This document shows, piece after piece, positions 1-10,580 of a DNA stretch of 64,000 bases. The notes beneath the pieces were generated by a model. It searched no databases. It was not told the origin of the DNA and saw nothing but the letters and a program-made list of their open reading frames with translations. Origin of the DNA: Rhizophagus sp. LPA8_4_AMF (Eukaryota; Glomeromycota; Glomeromycetes; Glomerales; Glomeraceae); assembly GCA_021464525.1 (NCBI GenBank), contig JADRCO010000036.1, positions 1 to 64,000 of the forward strand. Direction: 5' to 3'. The position numbers were made by a program, and so were the translations under genes. Every line of letters starts with the position of its first letter. Positions within the stretch are counted from its first letter, which is position 1.

Positions 1-1981
1 TTAATTACTGTACAAACTTTTTAAAATAATATGTAAAAGGGAAGAGCGGAAAGAGTGAGAAAGAATTTATTACAATAAACAACTCAGAAAACAATAAACA
101 AATAAATAATCAATGTGGCTGAAACCTGATGAGCCAATCAAATTTGGGAGGTCTAGGATATTATCCTGGACACCGGGGTCTAGGTTAAGATTCCCCTTTT
201 CTGGGTAGTTCTTTTTCTGGGTTGTATGCTGAGGCATTTGTTTTTTGCATGCCAGATTGATGGCGCATATATGGTGTAGCAAAAAAATATAAGAGAAAAA
301 AATTTCATAACATATATTAGCATATAGCCTTTAGTATATGTAATTTTGGCTGCTCTGCAAATTTAATTAGAACGACAAGGGTGGTTTCAAACATTGTTTT
401 TGTAAAATTCTACAAAATATCAATTTTTCGTCAAATCCATATTTGGAAAAAATCAATCGTTTATATTTAAAGTTAAAAACGGCGTTTATAACCTTCTTCC
501 AACCCTTAAGTAAACTTGGAGGACAGGTGAAAATACGCCTATTCTGATGTTTTAAAAGCTTTGTTTTAAAGGAAAAGGTCAAGTTATTTTTTTTTGAAAA
601 TTGCATGCGCCACCAACCTGGCACACAAAAAAGGGGTGCTATGCCGAGTAACTGTTTCATCAGACTTTACGTAATAGGTATTTTTATAACTGGTTGTGCT
701 AACATAAATCACCAATTAGATAATAACCATGTGCAATAATAAATTTATTTATATTATTTATATTGTTATAGTAATTACAGCATTAGTTATAATTATAATT
801 CTAATATATATTAAACATACAGTATATATGATAATTATTTTTTAATATTCTGATAATCCAAAACAAATCATGTTTATACCTAATTGGAATGACATTATAT
901 ATTTTTATCAAAATATTTCGATATGTTGAATTTTCGCAAAAAATTTTTTTTTTTTTTTTTATCAATTTATTACCTGTATAAAAAAATATATATCATACTT
1001 GAGGATAATATCGGTTCAAACTCTTTTATATCCATATCGCATCTTAATTGAAAATTCAACATATCAAGTAGTTTCAAATTCTTGTATTTCAAAGACTTCA
1101 TTTCGCCATTCTTAAAACCTAAATCTTCTAATACCATATTCTCCACAATTTTTTTTTGAATGACTCCAAAAATTTTTAAGGTCCACGGATAAAGGAAAAA
1201 GAGTAACGTTTCATCAGTTTACCAGAAATACCAAAAAATAAAAAACCATTAAAAAAATTATAACGACACAACAAAGCCAAGTAGAAAGAGTCAACCGAAT
1301 GAAGTAGGGTTGTATAAAAAATAAAAAAAAAAAACAAATAAAATTGAACCCAAATTGAATAAAAAATAAAGCCAATAAAAAATTAAGTCGTAAAAATAAG
1401 CACAAGAGACAAACCGACCTCGTGTCTCTCTATGAATGATTCCTTTTTTCGCTTTTTAAACAAAAAAAAGAATCTATTAAATCGAAACTCATCGACTTGC
1501 CTATTAGTTGCTTATCGTCATCGACTCAACTCAAAATAAAAAAAAAAAAAATTTCAAATTCTACAATTTCGATCGGAAATCATTCTGAAAAATATAATTG
1601 TTGATATCGTATACAAATGATAATTCTTCTAATCCAGAATCGATTCATACTCTTCTACATTTAAGGTTGTGCTGGATGAAGTTTTCTGCTAAATCTCAAA
1701 AAAAAATAAGTATATATATATATAATAATATGTTTATCGCTCATGGGAGATGTGATTTTTTGTAATCTGCAAATTTGCTGTCTAATAATCTTCTAATTCT
1801 GAAAATCCTCTCAAACAAATTCATCCGATTCCATAAATTCCACAATATACATATTAATTCCAAATATAAATCTTCATAAAAAATAAAAAAATTATTGTTC
1901 CATAACTTTTTTTAAAAAAAATTCCAATAATTGATATTCTGCATCTAAAATCCCAACTAGATCCCATAAGCCTATTACAGT
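1..1981. other. AT-rich gene-free left edge
   Basis: I see no supportable gene here. The stretch is A/T-rich with long homopolymer runs. The short open frames on the minus strand at 70-282, 367-660 and 1214-1405 have biased composition (Phe/Leu/Lys) and show no domain or splice continuity. The part next to position 1981 is probably the 3' UTR of the neighbouring minus-strand SR-protein gene. Confidence 0.5.
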
Positions 1982-3197
1982 TTATCGACGATAAGAAGGA
2001 CTGGGAGAACGGCCACCTGTTCTGTAGTTTGGGCTAAAAGCACGCAATCCAAGAGGTGAAGCGCCACGTCCATCTAAATATAAAATTATTATGATTAACT
2101 CCCTATCTCTTAAGATTAAATAATTCTGTTGAAGGAAAATAATTTTATAATATACATACAAGGATCTGCAGAACGACTGTAAAGAATTGTATTTAATTGA
2201 CAATATTATAAAAAAGATAATAGAAATAATATTTAATACATTATAAATTACTTTAGAAATAATAAATTTTCAGTTCTTTAAAGCATACCCATAATCATTG
2301 ATAGTACCATATTTTTCTCTACGATGTTGATCTTTTTTACCAAGACCAATATCCCTATATATAAATTATATAATATATAAATAAATGTATAAAAATTATT
2401 TACGAACAAAAAATGAATTAATAAATAATACCAATCCAGCTTTAATCGACGACCTTCAACATTGGTACCATTGTATTTGTCAAATGCATCTTCAGCATCT
2501 CTTCTGTCTTCGAACTCAACAAAGGCAAACCTTTCAGAATTAAATTAATATGACCAAATTAAAATTATAGCGTTCATAGAGGGAGTATAGATATGAATAT
2601 TATTATATTTAATATTTTACCCTTTATTTCTTCCAGTGTAATGGTCAATCTGAACCGTTACTTTTCGTAAGCGACCATACCGCTCAAACATCTCGGCTAC
2701 GTCTTGTTCACGAAAAGCATATGGAAGATTACCCACATAAAGTGTGGTCGAGTCACGTCTTTCTTTGTCTGAACCACTATCGATATTGTAACAAAGAACT
2801 TTAATATTGACTCAAAGAATAAATATATATGTATATATACATACCGATCAATTGGTTTGTTCCTTCTTGGAGGTCCTCTTCTTTCGGAAGCGTACGAAGG
2901 ATAATCACGATAACCCCTTTCTTCTCTATAACCACCACCTCTACCACCGTATCCACGATCGTATCTGTCTTCTCTGGTATAACGATCTTCCCTATATCTG
3001 TCTTCTCTTCCATTACGATAACCTCTAGTAGGAGAAGGGCTTCTTCTTCTAGGAGAATAAGAACGTCTGTAACCGGCACGGGGTGACAAAGAACGATCTT
3101 TTCGAGAGCTGTAAGGATGATTGTTGCTACTAGATGAAATTTCTTGAGGTGGAGGAGGAACAGAATCTGAACGAGGATTTCCGTTTTGTTGTTCCAT
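1982..3197 (-). CDS. SR-type RNA-binding splicing factor (RS region + one RRM)
   Basis: Six exons on the minus strand, 2845-3197, 2621-2776, 2432-2530, 2289-2354, 2160-2176 and 1982-2073, add up to 783 nt and a 260-residue protein. Residues about 30-115 are rich in Arg, Ser, Gly and Tyr, with RSYSPRRRSPSP-type phosphorylatable RS motifs and ED/R repeats. An RRM follows (about 123-210), with RNP2 LYVGNL and RNP1 KGFAFVEF. The short C-terminal tail is again RS-like (GGRSPSPSYRR). This is the layout of Tra2/SRSF-type nuclear splicing regulators, which bind exonic enhancers and recruit the spliceosome; the exact orthologue is not certain. Exon 5 is only 17 nt. I chose the ATG at 3197 over the in-frame ATG four codons upstream because MEQQNGN looks like a normal start, but either could be used. 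Confidence 0.9.
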
Positions 3198-4891
3198 TCT
3201 ATAAAACAAATCTCTTAGGTATTATACAAGAACTTGAAAAATACAACTGCAACTTATTTCTTTAAATTTTCTGCAGAAAAAGGCACCGATAAGTGCAAAC
3301 TTGAAAAGGTTATAATGAAGTAAATTCTAAATGACATTCTTTATATCCGACTTATTGACAAATATAGCGTTGACGTGTCCAAATTTGGCTAATCAGTTTA
3401 TTATTGGCTGACAGTGAAAAATTGACTTTGTATTCTTGTATTCCTTGTATTCCGTATCATCGGACTTTACTGGAAAAAAAATCCGACAGACGTAAGATTA
3501 TCGGATAACAACAAAACTTCGCAATCAAGTGACATTATTTTCAGTTTTTTTTCAGTTGTGATATTCATTATTACTACTTTTAATCTTTAATGTAAAAGAA
3601 GTCCTTAAATAATGCAACAAAATAATTACCAAATTTGGAATAATTTTACTTAAGAATTATTATGACTTTTCCTTTTTTTAATAAATAAATAAAATTATAT
3701 AAAGTTAAAAACCAATGAATATTTTAAATTAAAACGGTAAAAATAACTTTCTTTTATTAATTTTATTAATTTTCACTTATTAGTATATTAGATCAATTAT
3801 TAAATGCTATTTAAATTATCGTGTTTGACTATTATAAAACATTCCCTGAAATTAAGCCTTTTGATGGATGGTATTTCAGTTAATATTTATACCATTCAGT
3901 TTGTCTTATTGAAATTAATTTAATAAACTTTTTATCACCATTAGGCGACACAAATAAAATTGGTTCTCATATCCCGGCCGGGTCAGTTTTTGCTAAGTCT
4001 TAGAAAAAAAATTTTTATATTACTACTATACCAGGTAGGATTTTTTAAGAAACTAAAAAAAAAATTAAAAGCCGGGTTTCCGGGTCATTTTCAAAATTTT
4101 TATGTTATTTTAAATATTAAAAAACAAAATCTATTCAAATAAAATTTGAAAATTATAATAAAGTACTTATTGCATAAAATTAAGCAAAACTGTAATATAG
4201 TTATATATAAGCTTAAAAACTATCTGTATAAAGTATAGAACTAGTGGTAGTTAATTAATATTTAATAGTAATTAAATAAATTAGAATTAAATTATCATAA
4301 ATTAAAATAATATTATTGTATTAATAATTTATAGAAATATATTTTCAAATTGTATTAAACACTTTATTTGAATAACAAAAGAACAAAGAAAATAAAGAAA
4401 ATGAAAAAAATATTTTATTTTTAATAAATAATAAACCAAAATACACTAATACTAAATAAAGGTTTTAGAAAAATTTTATTAAAAAATAAAATATAAAAAA
4501 AAACCCCCAAAAAATAAAATATTTTTCATTAAAGAAGAAAGAGATCCTTCATTATTTTTTTTATCTTTCGGTTTAAATCTTTTAGGTTAATAATCAATAT
4601 AACAGCAACCATGATAAAATGTTCAAATTTAATTGATTATCTAACGTAGTACAAACTATTGGTTGAAAATATACGTCAATTTTTTTGAAAATTTCTTTTC
4701 GATATGAGTGTTTATACTTTTTTGCATACGGCTAAGGCATTTTGGTAGTAGTTTTAGCAAAATCGGGTTTAGTAAAAAAATAATTTTAGACGCCCGTCAC
4801 CTTACCTATTTTAGTTGATCTTAAACCGGCTTTTTTACTTTGACTGGTACTTATGTCCATTGCATTGTCCTTCAAAACTCGATAAATAAAA
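3198..4891. other. Intergenic region between divergent SR-protein and trehalose genes
   Basis: About 1.7 kb of A/T-rich DNA lies between two divergently transcribed genes. The two promoters must be here, but I recognise no specific element. The open frame at 3960-4142 sits in a short, more GC-rich patch (around 3970, with a ggccgggtcag core) that looks like repeat debris rather than coding sequence. Confidence 0.45.
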
Positions 4892-7800
4892 ATGTCACCG
4901 CCTTTGAGTATTCATAGAGTTGTAGTTGTTTCTCTTTTTCTTCCGTATACTGTTTCTTTTGATATTGGTAAAGACAAAGAGTATAAATACTCTCGTCCAG
5001 TTGATATCAACCTGACCGTGCCAAAACCTAACCTAATTGAAGGATTGGCTGCTAAGCGCGCGGACGGGCCTGCTTCACCAATTCAACAAGTTGAAGATCC
5101 TATCAATAAGCTCTTTCCTTCGAAAATACCTATTACTCCTCCACAAACTTTGACGGGCTTGACTCAACCTCGTAGTCGCGCTCAAAATTCGGGGATAGAT
5201 AAAAGATTATCCCCCTCTATTTCATCCTTTACTCGGAAAAGGCGTGTTTCAATAGATAGTTCAAATATTTTCGCTGAAGCTCCTTGGACAATTGAACCTT
5301 GTACACAAGGCAATATTGGTTTACAAAATGCTATAAACTCTGTTGCTCACAACCTTACCAAACGCGTCTGGGTAGGAACTCTTGGCATGCCTACAGACAC
5401 GCTCACAGATAAAACACGTGTTGATATTCGTGCCAAAATGATGACAGAATATGATTCAATTCCCGTAATCGTTCCAGATCATGATTTTGAAGGACATTAT
5501 AATCAGTTTTGTAAGCAAGTATGTATTATAGTATTTTACGCGTGTTCAAATATAATATATTAAACAAGTATATTTTTAGGTTCTCTGGCCTACTTTTCAT
5601 TATGTTCTTCCGGATAATCCGAAGAAACAAATTCAGGAGGATGAAGATACTTCATGGAAACACTACGTTGCGCTTAATCAACATTTTGCTGACTCAATTA
5701 CCGAGAATTATCAACCTGGTGACATAAGTAAGTAAAGAGTTTGTTTAATACAAGGTCATTATTATGGCCATTATAGTGCATCGATGATTCTAAACTAACT
5801 CAAACTATACATTTCGTATAGTTTGGATCAATGATTATCATTTATTGTTGGTTCCGGGAATGATTCGTAAGAAACTTCCGAATGCGATGATTGGGTTCTT
5901 CCTTCATATTCCTTTCCCTAGTTCGGAAATATTCAGATGTTTACCTGGTATGTGTGTATTGTTTGGATTAGAGTATATTTGCAATGGATACACTAATTTT
6001 GCAAAAATAATTTGAAGTGCGCAAAGAATTACTTGAAGGAGTACTCGGTGCAGATCTAATTGGATTCCAGGTACAGCTTTTTTCTAGTTTGCTCATGATA
6101 GTTTGTTCGTCTTATCTTAAATCTACCTTATTATTATCTGCAGACCTATTCTTTTGCTCGTCATTTTCTTCAGACTTGTTCTCGAATTTTATCATCAATA
6201 TTAGAAACTACTCCTAAAGGAATACAACTTGAAAATAACTTTGTATCTGTTGGTATTTTTCCAATCGGTATGTGTAACTCTCGTATGATAGAGAATTTGA
6301 TTTTATCCATTTTATGCAATAATTTTAAATGATATTATCATATGTTAGGAATCGATATTCAAGCATTGAACGATAAAAGGTTTCGTTAGCAGCATGTATG
6401 TTTCAATATAATTTAAAAACTATTTAAAAACTTTAATTATAAATAGGAAAGATCCAGAAGTGCTTGAATGGATTGAAGTACTCAGAGAGAAATATAATGG
6501 CAAAAAACTAGTTGTTGCCCGTGACAAGTTGGATTATGTTAAGGGAGTTCGTCAAAAGATGTTGGCTTTTGAAACTTTCCTCACGATGCATCCTGAATGG
6601 CAAGGAAAGGTAGGCTATTGAGTAATTCTTGAAAGGACTTGATAGATGTTGCTAATTTAATTTTATTATAATAGGTGGTTTTGATTCAAGTGGCACTTTC
6701 TACTACTGAGCAAAATGAATTACAAAGTCAAGTTTCAGATGTAGTTGCTAGAATTAATTCGAAGTTTAGTAATCTCGCGTATCAACCAGTTGTATATCTT
6801 CATAAAGATATTACTTTTAGTCAATATCTGGCGCTTCTTTCAACGGCTGACGTGTGCCTTATTACTTCATTACGCGACGGAATGAATTTGACATCACACG
6901 AATATGTGGTTTGCCAAGAAACGAAACATCGACCATTAATTCTTAGTGAGGTAAGTTTTTTTTTTAAAAACGTCTATTGAAGACAATTTGTAAGTTCTAA
7001 TAAAATTTAAAATTTATATTTAGTTTGCTGGAACATACGGAAGTTTCGGTGCAGCTATACGCATTAATCCATGGGATTATCGAGTGAGTCATTATCAACT
7101 TATTATTTAGTAACATTTATACTTATGATATTAAATTGAACAATTTGAAAAGGAATGTGCCAATGCCATTCACGAAGCTTTAATTATAAGTGACGAAGAG
7201 GCTACAACTAAATGGAAGGTTAGCAATATTTAAAGAATATGTATAATACACATGTTTTAAATTCGCATTAATTTTATTTAATTTTAGGAATTATACGCGT
7301 ATGCATCATTGAATAGTGCTCAACATTGGACTGAAAATTTTGTATCAGAGCTTGAAAAGGTCCACAGTGATATGCAGAGACGGTTTTCCATTCATATTCC
7401 ACATTTGAACCCAAGATCATTTTTGGGAGATTTCAGAAATTCTCAAAAGAGATTGTAATTATAATATTAATAATGGTTTGTATATTATACTTTATACTAA
7501 ACTTTTACATATAATTCTTAATTAGGTTTTTGTTAGATTATGACGGTACACTCGCGGCATATGAAAAGGCTCCGAACACCAATAATTCAACAAAACGTCT
7601 TGTTGATCTTTTAACTAGACTTACAAGTGATTCGCGCAATGTGGTATATGTAATGAGCGGAAGAACGTCCGATAGTTTAGAAGAACAATTAGGTGAAGTA
7701 CCTAATCTAGGAATGAGGTAAACATTTAAATAAAGTTTATTTTCGTTTCTTTAAGTCTTGAAAATGGTTTAAATATAAATTATAAAAAAAAAGCGCTGAA

Positions 7801-8628
7801 AATGGTTCATATTTGAAATTAATTGGCGGCAAATGGGAAAATTTATTTACTGATTTGGATATGAGCTGGAAGGAACAAGTGAATGAGGTAATAAATCCCA
7901 CGAGTTTGAAACGTTAGTAGTTTTAGAAACGATAACATTTCAATTATAATACAGATATTCGAGTATTATACAGAAAGAACACCAGGATCTCTTATAGAAA
8001 AAAAGAATCTATCAATAGTTTGGGTATGTATTATGTAAGCACAAGTTTCCGTTTGTTCTTTTAATGCTAACATGTTTAGTATGTGTTCATAGCACTATCG
8101 TACGGCCGATAATTCAAATTATGGGTAAATTTTCCGATTGTTTGGATATCTTTTTTGCAATTACTGTTTCTGAATTATTTCATATCTTTGAATTTTTCAT
8201 TCAAGTGCTTGGCAAGCTGCTGAGTGTCAGAACCATATTCAAGATGCATTGGGATCAACATATCCAATTCACGCAATTGCTGGAAACAAAAACATTGAGG
8301 TTATGGCACGTAATATCAGCAAATCTGTTGCGGTTAGGCAAATTCTCACAACAATTGAACCAGATTTTATTCTTTGTATGGGAGACGATCGAACAGATGA
8401 AGATATGTTTGATTTTGTTAATAAGTTGGACAATGTTAAAACAGTAATAACTTGTACAGTTGGGTCGAAAAGTAGCGAAGCAAAATGGTTTGTCAGTGGC
8501 GTATTAAGGTAATTTGTTTTAGAACGCTATTGAAACTTTTATATACAATAACTGACTTTTTCCTTTTTTTCCATTTCACGTATTGCAGTGTGTTAAGTAG
8601 TTTAGAGATATTAGCTAGTAACGATTAG
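4892..8628 (+). CDS. Trehalose-6-phosphate synthase/phosphatase fusion (TPS2/TPS3/TSL1 type)
   Basis: Seventeen exons (4892-5518, 5580-5727, 5822-5947, 6018-6070, 6144-6267, 6349-6379, 6447-6609, 6675-6950, 7024-7083, 7153-7218, 7288-7454, 7526-7717, 7794-7887, 7955-8023, 8093-8124, 8206-8508, 8589-8628) encode 856 residues. A GT20 glucosyltransferase-like domain (about 155-600) has WINDYHLLLVPG, HIPFPSSEIFRCLP and LRDGMNLTSHEY. A HAD trehalose-phosphatase domain (about 612-850) keeps LLDYDGTL (nucleophile D618), MSGR and MGDDRTDEDMF. The family makes trehalose from UDP-glucose and glucose-6-phosphate via trehalose-6-phosphate in the cytosol. The phosphatase half looks competent. In the synthase half the usual DRLDY motif reads DKLDY, so that half may be regulatory, as in yeast Tps2, Tps3 and Tsl1. 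The N-terminal extension holds RKRRVS (Ser about 120), a good protein kinase A site. The paralogue cannot be fixed by eye. Confidence 0.93.
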
Positions 8629-8701
8629 TTACAGATAATTTATTACAAAAATAAGTTGTTTCATCTATTTTAAGTAATTAATATTAATAAATTTTGACAA
8701 A

Positions 8702-9180
8702 TTAAAAGCCGGGAGGAGTTCTTCTTATAGTGACTTTAGTGAATTTTGGTACTTTGTGCAAAGATTTTCTATAACCCTTATGTTTTCTACTAAAGACAGT
8801 ATATTTATCGCGAGGTGTCATTTCTGATTCCTTTGGCAATGAACGTGCGTAATCCTTTAATAAAATAACGATTATAAAGAAAACGAAAAAAAAGTGTAAA
8901 GCTAAAAAAGTAGAGATATTGTTATACCAGAGCTTTACACCTAACACCTGAATTATCTACAGCTTCAATAACAGCATCAACAGCCCTTAAGCGTTTGCGT
9001 ACGTTGGCTTTACGCGTTCTACTCATTTTTGAAGGGTTTTTCCTGGTGTATTTAAAAGAAAGTAAGTTTAATTAACTTACGATTATAAGGATTTTGTGGG
9101 ATAAAAAAACTAAGCTGGTTAATAGATTACCATAACAAACCACCACAAGCTACTAACGTAGCCCTGAATGTTCCAAGCAT
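8702..9180 (-). CDS. MRPL31: Mitochondrial large-subunit ribosomal protein mL60 (MRPL31)
   Basis: Three minus-strand exons (9131-9180, 8928-9042, 8702-8854) total 318 nt and encode 105 residues. The N-terminus MLGTFRATLVACGGLLWK, the basic middle part and the C-terminal GYRKSLHKVPKFTKVTIRR block match what I remember of yeast Mrpl31, a fungal-specific component of the mitochondrial 54S subunit of about 131 residues. The protein is strongly basic, as expected for rRNA binding. The first exon encodes only the N-terminal 16 residues plus part of the next codon. The gene ends 73 bp from the convergent trehalose gene. Its start lies 141 bp from the start of the divergent membrane-protein gene at 9322. 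Confidence 0.9.
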
Positions 9181-9321
9181 TTTTTTGACCGCGATAGTAA
9201 CAAAATTCAATAATTATATCAATGTCACACAATGGTAATCTAGTGGTAATCTCATTTTAAATACTCGAAAAAAAAAAACATTTTCATTTCTTTCCTATTC
9301 CCCTATTTATTAATCAGAAAA

Positions 9322-10350
9322 ATGGTAAATTCAGACTTAATTAGTTTATTAATTTTTATATCACTTCCTTTTCTTATAGACAAAGGACGTGAATTCATGA
9401 GACGGAGGGAATTTAATTTACAAAAACCTAAAAGGAATAAATCAAAATTTGATTATTTTGTAATAATTTTATTATTAAGTAATAGTTTGTTACAAACATA
9501 TTTTGTAATATTTTCGAAATCTCCAAATATATATAAAGATACTGGAGTCCCTTTAAAAACGTCAACAAGTATATTAAGAACAATCATAATGGAAAATAAT
9601 AAGACTACTTTTAACGATAAAGAACAAACCTTATTAAAAAAATTAGAATCTTATGAAAATAGGTTAATATATGTCACATACGGAGAAGCAGCATTACTTG
9701 AATGTTCATATTGTTATAGTTTAACAGATTATTTGATGTTTATTGTACCTAATATTGCTTGGTCTTACGTTATTATGGCAAGTATACTTGGGATATCAAC
9801 AATGTTAAAACGCAAATCACATTGGAGAACTTATGGAGTAATTTGGTTGATTGGTAGTGGATTTTTAGAATTATACACGTTCTCAACAGTAGATTTTTCT
9901 AATCTCGATAGTGGAGGGAATATAGAATTTCTTTATTGTACGATAGAATTTTATAGGAGATTATCATTTTCTATATTATCGTTAGCAATATTATTTTTTG
10001 ACAAAATAGATGAAAGAAATAATTTTGAAATAATAACCGATATGAAACGAACATTAGAAACAATCATTTATAGAAGTAAAGCTTTAAACTTACAACGTAC
10101 AAGTATATTAAGAGATTCTAATTTAAGAAGGTTATTTATTGAATATTATAAGAGAGTTGAAATGGATGATAGTACAATTTCATTAGACCCTGAATATAAA
10201 GAAGCTAAAGATAAAGCTTTATCAAAATTAAATATAGAAAATTTGTTGAAAGAAGCCGAACTTTATATTGATGATATTACTAAATTGAAAGAGTTAGGAT
10301 CTGATACTGAGTTAGCTGTCGGAATACAATCTACTTCTACATCAAATTAA
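9322..10350 (+). CDS. Uncharacterised multi-pass membrane protein
   Basis: A single uninterrupted frame of 342 residues, unusual in this intron-rich window. Hydrophobic segments lie at about 4-19, 43-64, 137-161, 171-187 and 213-226. A CxxC pair (C128, C131) sits in a YGEAALLECSYC motif before the third segment, and the C-terminal third (about 230-342) is charged and helical. From memory, fungi have an uncharacterised family of similar membrane proteins with an [FY]G-x(5)-C-x2-C motif at the same place, possibly mitochondrial; I cannot name a function. The gene is divergent from mL60 with a 141-bp gap, so the two may share a promoter. Confidence 0.8.
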   Translation: MVNSDLISLLIFISLPFLIDKGREFMRRREFNLQKPKRNKSKFDYFVIILLLSNSLLQTYFVIFSKSPNIYKDTGVPLKTSTSILRTIIMENNKTTFNDKEQTLLKKLESYENRLIYVTYGEAALLECSYCYSLTDYLMFIVPNIAWSYVIMASILGISTMLKRKSHWRTYGVIWLIGSGFLELYTFSTVDFSNLDSGGNIEFLYCTIEFYRRLSFSILSLAILFFDKIDERNNFEIITDMKRTLETIIYRSKALNLQRTSILRDSNLRRLFIEYYKRVEMDDSTISLDPEYKEAKDKALSKLNIENLLKEAELYIDDITKLKELGSDTELAVGIQSTSTSN

Positions 10351-10580
10351 ATATTTTCTTCCTTAAGATGAAGGAATCTTAAGGATTTACTACACAAAAT
10401 ATAACTGTCATTGATAATTAGTCTAAGAAATGTCGCGAATTCACGTTTCTTAATTTCATTTATTGACAATTTTCCTTAATAAAATTTAATTTTAAAAACA
10501 AAACCTAAGAAATTCATGTAATATATAAAAAATAATATAAATTTTAAGAAAAAAATTTCACAATATGTAATAAAGTTCAC

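Noticed and set aside
367-660. 97-codon minus-strand frame
   Set aside because: Composition is A/T-driven, with no domain and no splice continuity with neighbours.
3960-4142. Short frame in a GC-richer patch
   Set aside because: Looks like dispersed repeat debris, with a similar core near 19450; no protein signal.
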